A stretch of 64,000 nt of DNA from Agarilytica rhodophyticola (GCF_002157225.2 NZ_CP020038.1:4370501-4434500); one strand, 5' to 3'; shown: positions 48,301 to 57,208, counted from the stretch's first letter. Notes: generated by a model not told the origin, from the letters alone. Program-made: numbers and translations.

Positions 48301-48317
48301 TAAATAAGTCGATACAT
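45303..48317 (-). CDS. multiheme cytochrome c (six CxxCH sites)
   Basis: 1004 residues from ATG 48317, with GGAG nine bases upstream (a GTG five codons earlier is also possible). A signal peptide (LIYPVICLSLLFIMNSVNA) sends it to the periplasm. Six heme-binding CxxCH sites are visible in order: CLRCH, CLGCH, CLSCH, CAICH, CGTCH and CQDCH. The C-terminal quarter (from about residue 740) lacks heme sites and looks beta-rich (WVSGKTNSVGVILDGDG). Known six-heme proteins of this size are electron-transfer hubs or reductases, but I do not recognise this family. No partner reductase or quinol oxidase gene is adjacent. Confidence 0.92.
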   Translation of the reverse strand: MYRLIYPVICLSLLFIMNSVNANDSHYPGGASLPAPSSIPIQDYEKKLYRWLMTRQYKKLNWRRDKTVRDTGPFINSVYYGTHPAVRIFYSPEVIAWLENNREGELPDGSIIVKEMFMPPAVFYQDMAHNPKYKNPQDYNDFIDSMVFSWTVMVRDKTASKDGWFWANPGAPKENESIRAAIKRQLDTLQSPPASEFGAPCLRCHASASHQSTFSDLKNILGFSTDEEPLRFLVDTSWRTSSHFSQFPLSLVKDDPYVKQHFILPDSLLPYNSAHSKEAKMNGQHMAANKQQSISKKEALQTPNQAFLTTFTQVKLQKEKDVAVFPSQWMDQVLPQSHKAQAFMTSDNCLGCHGGLGGEPYGVTMFVKTGPNYGDGYNLSEYGEWRWSPMGVAGRDPIFHAQLESEMALLALDERRIPSPLKASLSETQYAVTNTCLSCHGAMGQRQLSIDAANDPTLDANFKVEYFYLKERLSKREKKQKHERYIKYGQLAREGVSCAICHHIDSPSAKAIEQWTPPYQWINANTDKNLAYMLFHNNTGRYVQGPNDEFFGPFKEVAEKPMQHTLGVKPVFHDFISDSQLCGTCHTINLPNIGAKTDEFPILTASETNPVFKDYPHSTEQATFLEWQNSAFANNNGGKNSRFKSCQDCHMPGGFETLDKSVSIKQITTQIAAIQDVNFPEADNRLPNHDINIPLRSNYRRHEHVGLNVFLLEMFDQFPQILGVDKNDYMTSADNGVDTAIENMIRQAQQESVTIDLKINSFNRSKVNATVEVKNLAGHRFPSGVAFRRAFIEFTVLDGDREIWVSGKTNSVGVILDGDGQPLKTEFLPNRDSFQPHYQKISQQDQVQIYEELTQNAQHEFTTSFIHRVFSIKDNRLLPDGWRAANYFKKDGEVLYEFFQATDPHATGDDPDYMDQGPNFKGKDSLVYDVTLPENSGNLSVRATLYYQAIPPYWLKQRFTDAPDGLATKRLYFMASYLDLEGTPMQDWKLKLVSNSKNITLEKE

Positions 48318-49512
48318 ATCACTGTACTCCACTCATATTATAGTTTAACGCTATATGCGTAAAGTTGAGCACGCAGCAGCTATCTCACCCCAAGCATAGA
48401 CCACTGGATATGTTTTTTTGCTTTTTTCGTATAACGAATCACTATACCCTAGCTAGCTTATATATAGCTTTTAATTATCTTCTAAAAAATAATGTAACAC
48501 TATGTACAGGATTTAGAGGTTAGGAAAATTTCAAAAATATCTACTTGTTTTTCCATTTATTTGTATCAAGCAAATCAGTTAAATTATTAAGTTAACAAAA
48601 ATATATCTCTTACTGATACAAAACACCTTTAAAAATTCAAAGACATTCCGGTCTTAAAAATTAGCAGTTCATAGGCTATTTCTTGTTGTAATCCCTGTAA
48701 TACAATAAAGAATATAGCTTAACGGTAAATTAAATTATGATTTCATCTTCAAAATAATGATGCATATATAAACTCAACATAAATTAAATATATGAATTTA
48801 ACTTAAATACAAAAAATAATTTAAAATATACCTTAGCTAACAAAAAGCATTTTTATCTGTCAGCCTATACAATAACACCCTGGATTGGTCATACCAAAAA
48901 AAATTAATGTCTTTAAAAATATTAATATTTTTGAAAAAAGAAGGTAGAATTAGCGGGCGCTATTGCTGTGATAACCATGCTTTGGGCTGATTACTTTTTA
49001 AACCCAAGGCAGATTGGGCTTAAAAGATTAGGTTTAATAAAAGACAGAAGACAATAGTAAGGAAAAGTAAAATAGTGAAGGAAAAGGATTAATAGAGTAA
49101 GAGCCAACTTGATATAAAGCTAATCATGTGGCTAAAAATAACAACCAAGTCGAGATTTAAGAAAACTTAATAACGACAATAGTGATAAATGATAATATAG
49201 GAAGGTATACAAAGACCTAGAAAAGAAAAGCATGGGAAAAAGACTATGTATCACCTATGGGTATGTTACACAAAATAATACTCAATCGTGTATAACTTAA
49301 CCATGTATAAAAGTGCGACGCTTTTCTCACATTTCTAAGAACTCAAGCATTGTACTTGCTCACTAAAGCACTATATAAAAGCATTATACAAAACTACCGT
49401 ATAAATGTTCTAGGCTTGGTGAAGCAAGATGTTATATTATCTATGAACATAAACAGCATCTTCTTATTGTTAACTAAATACAATATCACACTGAGGACAC
49501 TTTACTTCTATT
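48318..49512. other. 1.2 kb AT-rich spacer before the agar locus
   Basis: It lies between a minus-strand gene and the plus-strand gntR gene and has no supportable ORF. It contains the divergent promoters and a GntR-like half-perfect operator at 49466-49477. Confidence 0.45.
49466..49477 (+). promoter_or_regulatory. weak copy of the GntR-type operator upstream of gntR
   Basis: ATTGTTAACTAA matches the palindrome ATTGTTAACAAT in 10 of 12 positions (same first nine bases) and lies 36 bp upstream of the regulator's ATG, which suggests autoregulation. Inference only. Confidence 0.4.
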
Positions 49513-50118
49513 ATGTTAAGTAACAAAATCATCCCAATAAGGGATCAGATAGCAGAACAGATCCGATCTGATATAATTGCAGGCGACCTTGCTCCTACCA
49601 CAAAACTCAATGAACAGGCTCTCGCCGATAGGTTTGGCGTCTCGCGAGGCCCTATCAGAGACGTTCTATTACAACTGACTAAAGAGGGCCTGCTGGTATC
49701 GAAAAGCAACTGCGGAGTATCAGTTAACAGCACTTTGTCGCCAGATTTACAAGATCTTATGATCGATATGCGCATTAGAATCGAAACTTATGCCATTAAA
49801 CAGGTCATTGGGAAACTCAGTGAAGACGACTTTGAAAATCTTGAACAAATTCTCCATAGACTTGCTAAATCATTTAAAAATGAAGATTTTACCGAGGTAA
49901 CTAAATTAGATATCGCCTTCCACCAGTACATTGTGCAACAGGCTGGAGGTGATGAGTTGACCAACCTTTGGTACCCTATCGTCATGAGAATGCATATGAA
50001 CTATAAGCGCTTAGGTTCAGCTAAAGCATGTGTTAACGAACATCAAGCCATTATAGATGCCTTGAAGAAAAAGGAATTGCGTAAAGCAACCGCAGCACTC
50101 AAAGAAAATATTAAGTAG
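49513..50118 (+). CDS. GntR/FadR-family transcriptional regulator (FCD type)
   Basis: 201 residues. The winged helix is at 5-75 (RDQIAEQIRSDIIAGDL and LADRFGVSRGPIRDVLLQL), and the all-helical FCD effector domain is at 85-195 (DIAFHQYIVQQAGG carries the DxxxH metal-binding pattern). FCD members typically sense sugar acids or other carboxylates. Sites in this locus match its usual recognition pattern (T-GT-nn-AC-A). It sits downstream of and convergent with the AHG dehydrogenase gene, so local control of the AHG regulon is the natural inference. The effector could be AHG-derived acids (2-keto-3-deoxy acids). Confidence 0.93.
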   Translation: MLSNKIIPIRDQIAEQIRSDIIAGDLAPTTKLNEQALADRFGVSRGPIRDVLLQLTKEGLLVSKSNCGVSVNSTLSPDLQDLMIDMRIRIETYAIKQVIGKLSEDDFENLEQILHRLAKSFKNEDFTEVTKLDIAFHQYIVQQAGGDELTNLWYPIVMRMHMNYKRLGSAKACVNEHQAIIDALKKKELRKATAALKENIK

Positions 50119-50139
50119 CCAGTATTCATGGCTACTTAA
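50111..50139 (-). terminator. hairpin between gntR and the AHG dehydrogenase gene
   Basis: An 11-bp perfect inverted repeat (TTAAGTAGCCA/TGGCTACTTAA, 7-nt loop) overlaps the gntR stop codon. Read on the minus strand it is followed by TATTTTCTTT, fitting an intrinsic terminator for the minus-strand operon that ends at 50189. On the plus strand no T-run follows. Confidence 0.6.
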
Positions 50140-50188
50140 CCTTCAAATATAAGCTTTCTCAAATTGTAACCATTTACCCATACAGCAA

Positions 50189-51637
50189 TTAAAATTCTTT
50201 CAAGTAGACCGTTTTCTTCTCTAAATACTGTTCGATGCCATAGCGGCCATCTTCGCCGCCAAATCCACTCATTTTCCAGCCATTGTGAAAGCCTTGGTGC
50301 TGTTCCCCCATGCCTCGGTTCACATAGATCTCACCAACTTCTATATCATTGATACATTGCTGGATATCCGCGTGTCTACGAGTAAATACGTAAGCACTAA
50401 GCCCAAATTGGCTATCATTTGCATATTCAATAGCTTGTTCCAGGCTGTCTATCTTTATAACAGGCAAAACCGGGCCGAACGTCTCTCGGTGCACTAAAAT
50501 ATTACTCTGTTTTACATTAGTTAACACCGTTGGTTGGTACCAAAAGCCTTTTTCAAAATCTGTAACTAAAGCTGTTTTACCTCCTGTCGCTATTTCTGCT
50601 CCCTGATTTACAGATTCTTTAACAAGTGTATCTATGTTATCAATTTCTAGCTGATTAATTTTAGGGCCCATTTGGGATAATATATCCATGGGGTCGCCTA
50701 TTTTTATCCCTTTAACTTTAGGTAAAAAGTCAGCCATGAAATCATCGTAAATACTTTCATGTAAATACAGGCGCTCAACACAAGTACAAACTTGTCCACA
50801 ATTACTAAACCTACCCCACAGGGCAGCTTCAACAGCATCGGTAATATTTGCATCATCCATGACAATCATCGGTGCCTTTCCGCCAAGTTCCAACATCACA
50901 GGTGTCATGTGCTTTGCGCTTGCTTGATAGATTTTTGTACCGGCCTCAGTACTACCTGTCATTGTGATCATTTTAGTCATCGGACTTTCACACAAAGCTT
51001 TACCAACAATATCGCCTCGACCATTGAGAAGGTTGAGTACTCCAGCGGGAATACCTGCAAGGTTGGCAATCTCTCCTAATTCCATAGTCGTTAGAGGCGT
51101 CTCCTCTGTAGGTTTTAGCACCAGAGAATTACCTGTTATTAATGCTGGCCCAATTTTTCTACCGGCTAATGCCAAAGGAAAGTTCCAAGCTGTAATCGCA
51201 ACTACAACGCCCCTCGGCACTTTGTGTATATATATTTTTTCTTCGGGGTTATCAGAAGGCAGAATATCGCCCTCAATTTGCAACGCATGATCACAAGCAT
51301 ATTCAATAAATGTCGACGTAGCTTCGACTTCCATGCGAGCAACAGAAATTAATTTACCCTGTTCCATCACCAATGATTCGGCCAAACGTTCGGTATTCTC
51401 GCGGATCAGCTTGGCAAAATTGCGTAAAACACTAGCCCGTTCACGAGCAGGCACTTTAGCCCAATACTTTTGAGCATGAGTTGCTGAGTTTAAGGCTATA
51501 TCTACATCTTGCTGACAACCTTCGGGTACCTCACCTAACTTGTCACCACTACTAGGGTTAAATACATCGACGGCGTTTTCTGAAGTGGATGATATGTATT
51601 CACCATTGATAAAATGTACATTATTTTTGAACAACAT
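50189..51637 (-). CDS. 3,6-anhydro-L-galactose dehydrogenase (ALDH family)
   Basis: 482 residues of the NAD(P)-dependent aldehyde dehydrogenase superfamily, AldA/lactaldehyde-type. The catalytic pair is E250 (MLELGGKAP) and C284 (FSNCGQVC). [16 protein letters not shown] and the KPTEETP NAD-binding region are intact. The gene sits three bases after a KduD-like SDR stop, in an operon with an AHG-acid cycloisomerase, so the substrate is almost certainly AHG, oxidised to 3,6-anhydro-L-galactonate in the cytoplasm. Known AHG dehydrogenases of Vibrio and Postechiella belong to this family. GGGAG precedes the ATG at 51637. Confidence 0.88.
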   Translation of the reverse strand: MLFKNNVHFINGEYISSTSENAVDVFNPSSGDKLGEVPEGCQQDVDIALNSATHAQKYWAKVPARERASVLRNFAKLIRENTERLAESLVMEQGKLISVARMEVEATSTFIEYACDHALQIEGDILPSDNPEEKIYIHKVPRGVVVAITAWNFPLALAGRKIGPALITGNSLVLKPTEETPLTTMELGEIANLAGIPAGVLNLLNGRGDIVGKALCESPMTKMITMTGSTEAGTKIYQASAKHMTPVMLELGGKAPMIVMDDANITDAVEAALWGRFSNCGQVCTCVERLYLHESIYDDFMADFLPKVKGIKIGDPMDILSQMGPKINQLEIDNIDTLVKESVNQGAEIATGGKTALVTDFEKGFWYQPTVLTNVKQSNILVHRETFGPVLPVIKIDSLEQAIEYANDSQFGLSAYVFTRRHADIQQCINDIEVGEIYVNRGMGEQHQGFHNGWKMSGFGGEDGRYGIEQYLEKKTVYLKEF

Positions 51638-51640
51638 CTT

Positions 51641-52402
51641 TCATCTCCCCATCCAACCACCATCTACTAATAAAATCGCGCCATTCACATAGTCTGCTGC
51701 CGAAGACGACAGAAATACAGCTGGCCCCATAAAATCTTTGGGCTCGCCCCAACGTCCCTGAGGGATACGATTCAGTATTGCCTGAGATCTCTGAACATCA
51801 TCGCGCAATGCTTCAGTATTGTCAGTAGCAATATATCCTGGCGCAATGCCATTAACGTTAATACCGTGACCAGCCCACTCATTAGAGAGCGCCATAACTA
51901 GTTGCGCGATACCACCCTTGCTCGCAGCATAACCAGGTACGGTAATACCACCTTGATAACTAAGTAAAGATGCAGTAAATATTATCTTACCTTGCTTACG
52001 GCTCAACATTCTTTTGCCAATTTCACGGCTTAAAATAAATTGCGCATTCAGATTAACTTCCATTACTTTATCCCAATATTCATCACTATGCTCAGCGACG
52101 GGAGCGCGCAAAATGGTGCCAGCATTATTTACAAGAATATCAATACGTTGGTGATCCGCATTAACTTGGTGAATAAACTTATAAAGTGTATCTCGCTCAG
52201 AGAAGTCAGCTTGGTATGCAAAGAACTTTCTCCCTAAGGCATTCACCTCCTTTTCAAGCTCGGAATCAAATAGCTCAAGACTGGCAGAAACGCCTATGAT
52301 ATCCGCCCCAGCTTGTGCCAATCCCAAGGCCATGGCCTTGCCTATACCACGCTTACAGCCAGTAACTAATGCTAGTTTTCCTGTCAAATCGAATAAGGTC
52401 AT
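51641..52402 (-). CDS. kduD: KduD-like 2-keto-3-deoxygluconate 5-dehydrogenase (SDR)
   Basis: 253 residues from the ATG at 52402, which overlaps the previous stop (TGATG) and has GGAG eight bases upstream; the longer start at 52423 is unlikely. Classical SDR with TGCKRGIG, NNAG, catalytic FTASLLSYQGG plus YAASK, and the KduD-like APGYIATDNTEALR. KduD interconverts 2-keto-3-deoxygluconate (KDG) and the 2,5-diketo acid. Here it would reduce 2,5-diketo-3-deoxy-L-galactonate to KDG in the second half of the epimerisation of the AHG-derived keto-deoxy acid (family knowledge plus operon context). Confidence 0.85.
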   Translation of the reverse strand: MTLFDLTGKLALVTGCKRGIGKAMALGLAQAGADIIGVSASLELFDSELEKEVNALGRKFFAYQADFSERDTLYKFIHQVNADHQRIDILVNNAGTILRAPVAEHSDEYWDKVMEVNLNAQFILSREIGKRMLSRKQGKIIFTASLLSYQGGITVPGYAASKGGIAQLVMALSNEWAGHGINVNGIAPGYIATDNTEALRDDVQRSQAILNRIPQGRWGEPKDFMGPAVFLSSSAADYVNGAILLVDGGWMGR

Positions 52403-53430
52403 CACGCTTTCTCCCCAGCACAACGCACAATAGCTTTCATACTTTCTGGATTATTGTCCATCGAAGCAAAAGCCGCTTCAATATTCCTAAGAGACGAAAT
52501 TGAAGTAATAAATGAAGATAAATGTATTTTCCCGGAAGCAACCAGTTCAATCGCAGTATCGAAGTCACTCCTTTCGTATACACGAGCGCCAACTAGCTCT
52601 AACTCCTTCCAAAAGAATTTAAATAAATCGACCTTAGGTTTATCCGGATGAATAGCCACAAGACAAATACGCCCTCGAACAGCTGCAATTTCTGTCATAA
52701 CATCAACCGCCGCCTGGGCTCCGGAAACTTCAAATACAACGTCAGCACCTTTGCCATGACTCCATACATCGACTTCATTTTTAAGATCTGATGCAAGCGG
52801 ATCTACCGTCAAAATTTGATGGTTTGCAGCGAATCTTCTTCTGCTTGCATTAACTTCCGATAACATTACCTCAGCTCCGATGGCTTTGGCCATTAACGCC
52901 ACCAATTGACCAATCGGCCCTCCTCCAATGACTACAGCTTTTTCACCTGCTGCTAATCTTGCACGAATAACATCATGACAGGCCACTGCTAGAGGCTCAA
53001 TTAGTGCACCTTCTTGTAAAGAAATAGCACTAGGTAGTTTATGCAAAGTTCGAGCTTTAACTGTCCAATAATTTTGAAAAGCGCCTGGAGAGTCAATACC
53101 CATAAATTTTAGATTATGGCAAATATGAGAGTGCCCCTGCTCACATGCGGGGCAACTGCCACAATAATCGAGTGGTCGTACAACCACTCTGTCTCCCACA
53201 TCAAACCCCTTAACACTTTCTCCTACCTGTACAATTGTACCTGACATTTCGTGACCAATAATTTGCGGAGGGCCGACTCTTTGATCCATTACACCATGAT
53301 AAATATGCATATCTGTTCCGCAAATACCCACAAAACCAACTTGAATAGTTACTTCGTCTTGCTCGGGAGAGGTTTTCTCCCCTTCAACTAAAGAAAACTT
53401 CCTTTCTCCAACATATTTAGCCGCAAACAT
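52402..53430 (-). CDS. zinc MDR dehydrogenase, probably 2-keto-3-deoxy-L-galactonate 5-dehydrogenase
   Basis: 342 residues from ATG 53430 (an upstream GTG adds two). MDR fold: catalytic zinc ligands in GICGTDMH and GHEMSG, the four-Cys structural zinc lobe (CGSCPACEQGHSHIC), and a Rossmann motif GGGPIGQLVA. Threonine/sorbitol dehydrogenase-like. In the published AHG route a dehydrogenase oxidises 2-keto-3-deoxy-L-galactonate to the 2,5-diketo acid. Its position between the cycloisomerase and KduD genes assigns that step here by elimination. There is a 10-bp gap to the upstream gene and an overlap with the next. Confidence 0.82.
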   Translation of the reverse strand: MFAAKYVGERKFSLVEGEKTSPEQDEVTIQVGFVGICGTDMHIYHGVMDQRVGPPQIIGHEMSGTIVQVGESVKGFDVGDRVVVRPLDYCGSCPACEQGHSHICHNLKFMGIDSPGAFQNYWTVKARTLHKLPSAISLQEGALIEPLAVACHDVIRARLAAGEKAVVIGGGPIGQLVALMAKAIGAEVMLSEVNASRRRFAANHQILTVDPLASDLKNEVDVWSHGKGADVVFEVSGAQAAVDVMTEIAAVRGRICLVAIHPDKPKVDLFKFFWKELELVGARVYERSDFDTAIELVASGKIHLSSFITSISSLRNIEAAFASMDNNPESMKAIVRCAGEKA

Positions 53431-53440
53431 ATTCACTCTC

Positions 53441-54580
53441 TTATTTTTTTAATACAAGGTGCTGATTTAACAGATCAGGATCAAATGTGACTCCAGTGCC
53501 AATAGAATTGGGGGCTAATGCCCTCCCATTTTCAAGCTGTATCGGCTGTGTGGTGTACTTGTCTATTGGGAAAGAATGTACCTCCAAAAAGCCAGCATGA
53601 GGCTGAGATGCCATCAAAGAAACATGTAATTCGTGCATTCCATGGCTACATATGGATAAATTATTTGCATAAGCCAGATTGGCAATATTTAACCAGCCGG
53701 TAATTCCGCCTATATTTGATGCATCTGGCTGTAGAAATCCGAGCTTGGAGTAGTTGATGGCATGAGTAAATTCATGAATAGTATGGAGGTTTTCTCCCAT
53801 TGCCAGTGGGATAGCAATAGCTTGAGCAATCCTTCCATAACCTTCGAAATCATCGGGAATAGTAGGCTCTTCAAACCAAGCAATATCGTATTTTTCAATC
53901 TTTTTACCAAAACGAATAGCATGCTCAACTCCCATAGAATAATTCGCATCTACCATAAATGTTCTTTCATCTCCAATTAAGTCTCGCACTGCGGCAACTC
54001 GAGTTACATCCTCTTTGTAGTTTTCTTTACCAACTTTAATTTTAACAGCTTCAAACCCAGCATCTAAATAACCTGAAATATTGGTCAACAATTTTTCCTG
54101 AGAAAAATTTAGATCGATACCCCCGGCGTAACAGAGAACACTGCTAGCTGCACCGCCCGCTATACGCCAAAGCGGTAAGCATGCTCGCTGGCAACGAATA
54201 TCCCACAAGGCAATGTCAATCGCTGATTGAGCAAAACTAACTAATCCCCCACGCCCTATGTAATGTAACTTCCAATTAATGTCTTCCCAAATAGCCCTAA
54301 TATTAGAACTATCTTTGCCAATTAAATGATCTTTTAACTCATCTTGTAAAAGAGAATAAATAGCCTTGCCTCCACAGCCACCTGTATAGGTATAACCGAC
54401 TCCTTCTATATCATCAGAACAAATAATCCGACATATAATGAGTTCAAAGTGCGTATGGACGCCATGCTTTGCATCAGCCAAAGCTTCAGCTAGAGGAACC
54501 TGATAATATTCAACTTGCATTGCTTTTATCGTTGAATAATGAAAAAAGCTACTACTTTTAGTATTTACATCTTGCAGCAT
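53441..54580 (-). CDS. aci: 3,6-anhydro-L-galactonate cycloisomerase
   Basis: 379 residues, mandelate-racemase branch of the enolase superfamily. Catalytic and metal ligands are visible: K180-x-K182 (KIKVG), D211, E237 (WFEEP), E263 (AMGENLH) and H313 (CSHGMHELH). The GGIDLNF, YVGRGG-like IGRGG, QPDASNIGGITGWL and EVHSFPIDKYT stretches agree, from memory, with the characterised Vibrio cycloisomerase. It opens the anhydro ring to give 2-keto-3-deoxy-L-galactonate. The start at ATG 54580 gives about 16 residues more than that homologue. It is the first gene of the ACI-MDR-KduD-ALDH operon, preceded by a strong promoter/operator. Confidence 0.93.
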   Translation of the reverse strand: MLQDVNTKSSSFFHYSTIKAMQVEYYQVPLAEALADAKHGVHTHFELIICRIICSDDIEGVGYTYTGGCGGKAIYSLLQDELKDHLIGKDSSNIRAIWEDINWKLHYIGRGGLVSFAQSAIDIALWDIRCQRACLPLWRIAGGAASSVLCYAGGIDLNFSQEKLLTNISGYLDAGFEAVKIKVGKENYKEDVTRVAAVRDLIGDERTFMVDANYSMGVEHAIRFGKKIEKYDIAWFEEPTIPDDFEGYGRIAQAIAIPLAMGENLHTIHEFTHAINYSKLGFLQPDASNIGGITGWLNIANLAYANNLSICSHGMHELHVSLMASQPHAGFLEVHSFPIDKYTTQPIQLENGRALAPNSIGTGVTFDPDLLNQHLVLKK

Positions 54581-54600
54581 AAAAATCCCATTTGCAATTT

Positions 54601-54635
54601 TATCAAATTGTAAATTGTTTACAATTTGATATCAA
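54601..54635 (-). promoter_or_regulatory. promoter and operator of the AHG catabolic operon
   Basis: On the minus strand a TTGATA box (54635-54630), a 17-bp spacer and TACAAT (54612-54607) form a near-consensus promoter. A perfect palindrome with 14-bp arms (TATCAAATTGTAAA and its complement, 3-nt centre, 54601-54631) covers the whole region between and including most of the two boxes. This is the classical arrangement for a repressor. The core ATTGTTTACAAT at 54614-54625 matches the sites of the other AHG-locus promoters. The ATG lies 27 bp from the -10 box. Confidence 0.8.
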
Positions 54636-54672
54636 TAATATTTATCTAGTCCACCCAAGTAAACGTGCCAAA

Positions 54673-56259
54673 CTAGCTGAGTGTGCGAGGCGTTTTTAGC
54701 TTATCATGGCTTGCCAACATGACTTCTATTTCTTCGATACTCTTATTTTTTGTTTCAGGAAGAAAAATAAAAAGTAAGAACAGCCCTATTAAGGCAGCAA
54801 TGCAATAAAATAAAAATATATTTGCAGCCCCCAAGTTATTCAGTTGCCAAGGAAAAAACTGTTGAATACAAAAACTTAATATACTACTAATTAAAGCAAA
54901 AAAAGGTATAGCAATACCGCGTATACGAGTGGGCACTATCTCAGAAAAAACGACCCACATGATCGGACCTACTGAAAAATGAAAAGAACCAATAAATCCT
55001 AAGATACCAAACATGACAGCATTAACATTCATACTTACCGCAGTTTTAATAAACTCGCTCTCATAGTTTCTAGCCAGCTCATCGCCCAAAACATTATTCA
55101 TAGCGGCTTTAAATTCGATATCACTATGAAATGTCATATCAATCAAATGATCAAATGAGTAATTAGCAAATACTGGACTAGAAAGTAAACTGTCTGCTTC
55201 TCTCAAACTAAGTCTGTATGTTGCATTATCAAAAGACCAAAAGCATAGAAATAAAAATGCAGCAGACGACGATAAACCAATAATAACCAATGGCCGCCTA
55301 CCGACTTTATCGATTAATAATATTGCCAGAAAGGTAAATACAATACTTACTAAACCGATGGTTAAGGTCTGTAGAAAAGCTGCATTGGTACCAATACCAG
55401 TTTGTTCAAATACCATAGGCGCGTAAAATAAAATAGCATTGATACCTGTGACAGGCTGCACAATAGCAAAAACAATACCTACAATAAGTGCTGTTCTTAC
55501 TTTGGAATCAAACAAGCTTCTGAATTGTTGATGAAAATTCTCATTTAGATTCTGCATTGCCGGTGCACTAGAGAGAATATCCGTCAATGTTGGCTGAATA
55601 TTATCAATAGGCATTAGCTTAGCCATAACCCGTTTAGCCTCATCGATCCGTCTTTGACTAATTAACCAACGAGGGCTCTCAGGAAGCGTTAAAATAAGAA
55701 GAAACCACAAAGCGGCCGGTAAGACTTCTACGCCAAGCATCAGCCTCCAAATATTACTAGCTAAAGATGAACTGGGCTCAATAAGATTTACTAGGAAATA
55801 ATTAGAAAAATACGCTGACGACAAGCCAACAACAATAACTATCTGATTCATTGCCACCAGCTTCCCACGCATCTGAGGCGGTGCTATTTCACCAATATAC
55901 ATAGAAGAAAGGGACAACGACGTAAAAGCAAGCCCGCCTAAGAATCGAGCAAAAACAAGAAATTCATAGTTTGGCGCCAACATGGAAGCGATGGCCGACG
56001 CGAGATAAATGAGGGATATAATAAGTAATGTTTTTTTTCTACCCAAACGGTTACAGAGTGGGCCTGTTGCAAGTAATGCAAATATGACTCCAAAGCCTGG
56101 AGCACTCACTACAGTACCCAACTGAATATCGCTCAAACTGAACTGCTGGGTAATATACTTAATAGTACCAGAAATAAGTGCCGCGTCTAACCCAAAAATA
56201 AAACCGCCAAAGGCAGCTATAATCGCAAAGCGGAGTGCTGTTCGAGAATATACATCCAT
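54673..56259 (-). CDS. MFS sugar porter (GalP/XylE-like) with long loop
   Basis: 528 residues, 12 TM helices, sugar-porter signatures GPLCNRLGRKKT (loop 2-3), PESPRWL and DKVGRRPLV (loop 8-9). A hydrophilic insert of about 70 residues (about 343-412) follows the ninth helix, longer than in GalP or XylE. It would import AHG, galactose or short agar sugars across the inner membrane. It has its own promoter with a GntR-type site and lies between the catabolic operon and the PhyH gene on the same strand. Confidence 0.92.
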   Translation of the reverse strand: MDVYSRTALRFAIIAAFGGFIFGLDAALISGTIKYITQQFSLSDIQLGTVVSAPGFGVIFALLATGPLCNRLGRKKTLLIISLIYLASAIASMLAPNYEFLVFARFLGGLAFTSLSLSSMYIGEIAPPQMRGKLVAMNQIVIVVGLSSAYFSNYFLVNLIEPSSSLASNIWRLMLGVEVLPAALWFLLILTLPESPRWLISQRRIDEAKRVMAKLMPIDNIQPTLTDILSSAPAMQNLNENFHQQFRSLFDSKVRTALIVGIVFAIVQPVTGINAILFYAPMVFEQTGIGTNAAFLQTLTIGLVSIVFTFLAILLIDKVGRRPLVIIGLSSSAAFLFLCFWSFDNATYRLSLREADSLLSSPVFANYSFDHLIDMTFHSDIEFKAAMNNVLGDELARNYESEFIKTAVSMNVNAVMFGILGFIGSFHFSVGPIMWVVFSEIVPTRIRGIAIPFFALISSILSFCIQQFFPWQLNNLGAANIFLFYCIAALIGLFLLFIFLPETKNKSIEEIEVMLASHDKLKTPRTLS

Positions 56260-56314
56260 AGAAGACTACCGAATTAATATTATTATTGTACTACTGTTAT
56301 ATTCCACTGAAGAC

Positions 56315-56347
56315 TTAATAGTAACAGCACTCAATATTGTTAACAAT
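56315..56347 (-). promoter_or_regulatory. promoter and operator of the MFS gene
   Basis: The perfect palindrome ATTGTTAACAAT (56336-56347) includes a TTAACA -35-like box (minus strand 56343-56338), followed after 17 bp by TATTAA (56320-56315). It is about 80 bp upstream of the ATG at 56259. A repressor bound here would cover the -35 box. Confidence 0.65.
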
Positions 56348-56416
56348 TTACAACTCAAAACAAAAAGAGAGTTTGAGCGCCAAACAAAGCCGTTGAGCCG
56401 TCGATGTAACTAGCTC

Positions 56417-57181
56417 TTATGCCTGTTGCCACTCCAAGATAGCCATGTCATCAATTTTTCGTAAGGGGTAATAAATAGCTTCATTTTCTTGAAAAGGCTT
56501 GTTACTTATCGCATTATACGCACAAATCATCGACCACCTCGGTTGTGAAGATTTATTTTTATTAGATTTGTGTAAAAGATTACAATGAAAAAATAATGTA
56601 TCACCTGGAGATAATTCTACATTAACAAGTTCATGATGTTTTATTGCTTCATTGACAAAAGATACATGAGCGCCCTTTTGATCACCAGTTTTACTATGGT
56701 CAAGCCTACCCAAATGATGTGACCCCTTTAATACTTGTAGGCAGCCATTTTCGATGGTCGCTTCATTGATGGCTATCATACAGCTAACAGCTTTGGGATA
56801 TAGCATAAAATTATCTCGATGCCAATAACCAAAATCCTGATGCCATTCCCAAGCGCCGCCAACCAGAGGCTCTTTCATCATAATTTTAGTGCTAGTATGA
56901 TAAACCGGTTCGCCAATAATATCCTCACACGAATCAATAAGTCGTCGGCCGCGAGAAAACATACTATAAAAGTCATCGCCAGTTTTTTGCCAAATACAAA
57001 CTTTACTTACAGTTCCAGAGGCGTCCTTCTTGTGCCACGCATTTTCATATAATCTTTCATCCTCAAAAGCGATAGACTGCAAACGCTTTATTTCTTCATT
57101 AGAGTAGTAGCTACGCGCTATAACATACCCATTACGGTTAAAGTCATAAATTTGCTCTTTGTTAAGCTTAATGTTTTTCAT
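56417..57181 (-). CDS. PhyH-family Fe(II)/2-oxoglutarate dioxygenase
   Basis: 254 residues, double-stranded beta helix of the phytanoyl-CoA dioxygenase type. The iron-binding triad is visible: H-x-D in WEWHQDFGYWH, and the distal His in LFFHCNLLHKSNKN, with the 2-oxoglutarate arginine in SQPRWSM. Substrate unknown; PhyH enzymes hydroxylate small hydrophobic or sugar-like molecules. It is flanked by AHG-locus genes and has a promoter carrying the same palindrome, so a role on agar-derived sugars (for example oxidative removal of a methyl group) is inferred, not shown. Confidence 0.85.
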   Translation of the reverse strand: MKNIKLNKEQIYDFNRNGYVIARSYYSNEEIKRLQSIAFEDERLYENAWHKKDASGTVSKVCIWQKTGDDFYSMFSRGRRLIDSCEDIIGEPVYHTSTKIMMKEPLVGGAWEWHQDFGYWHRDNFMLYPKAVSCMIAINEATIENGCLQVLKGSHHLGRLDHSKTGDQKGAHVSFVNEAIKHHELVNVELSPGDTLFFHCNLLHKSNKNKSSQPRWSMICAYNAISNKPFQENEAIYYPLRKIDDMAILEWQQA

Positions 57182-57208
57182 ATTTACACTCTTAGTTATT
57201 AAACTAAA

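Noticed and set aside
50189-51637. General lactaldehyde or succinate semialdehyde dehydrogenase
   Set aside because: The family cannot be excluded by sequence, but the operon with an AHG-acid cycloisomerase makes AHG the better substrate call.
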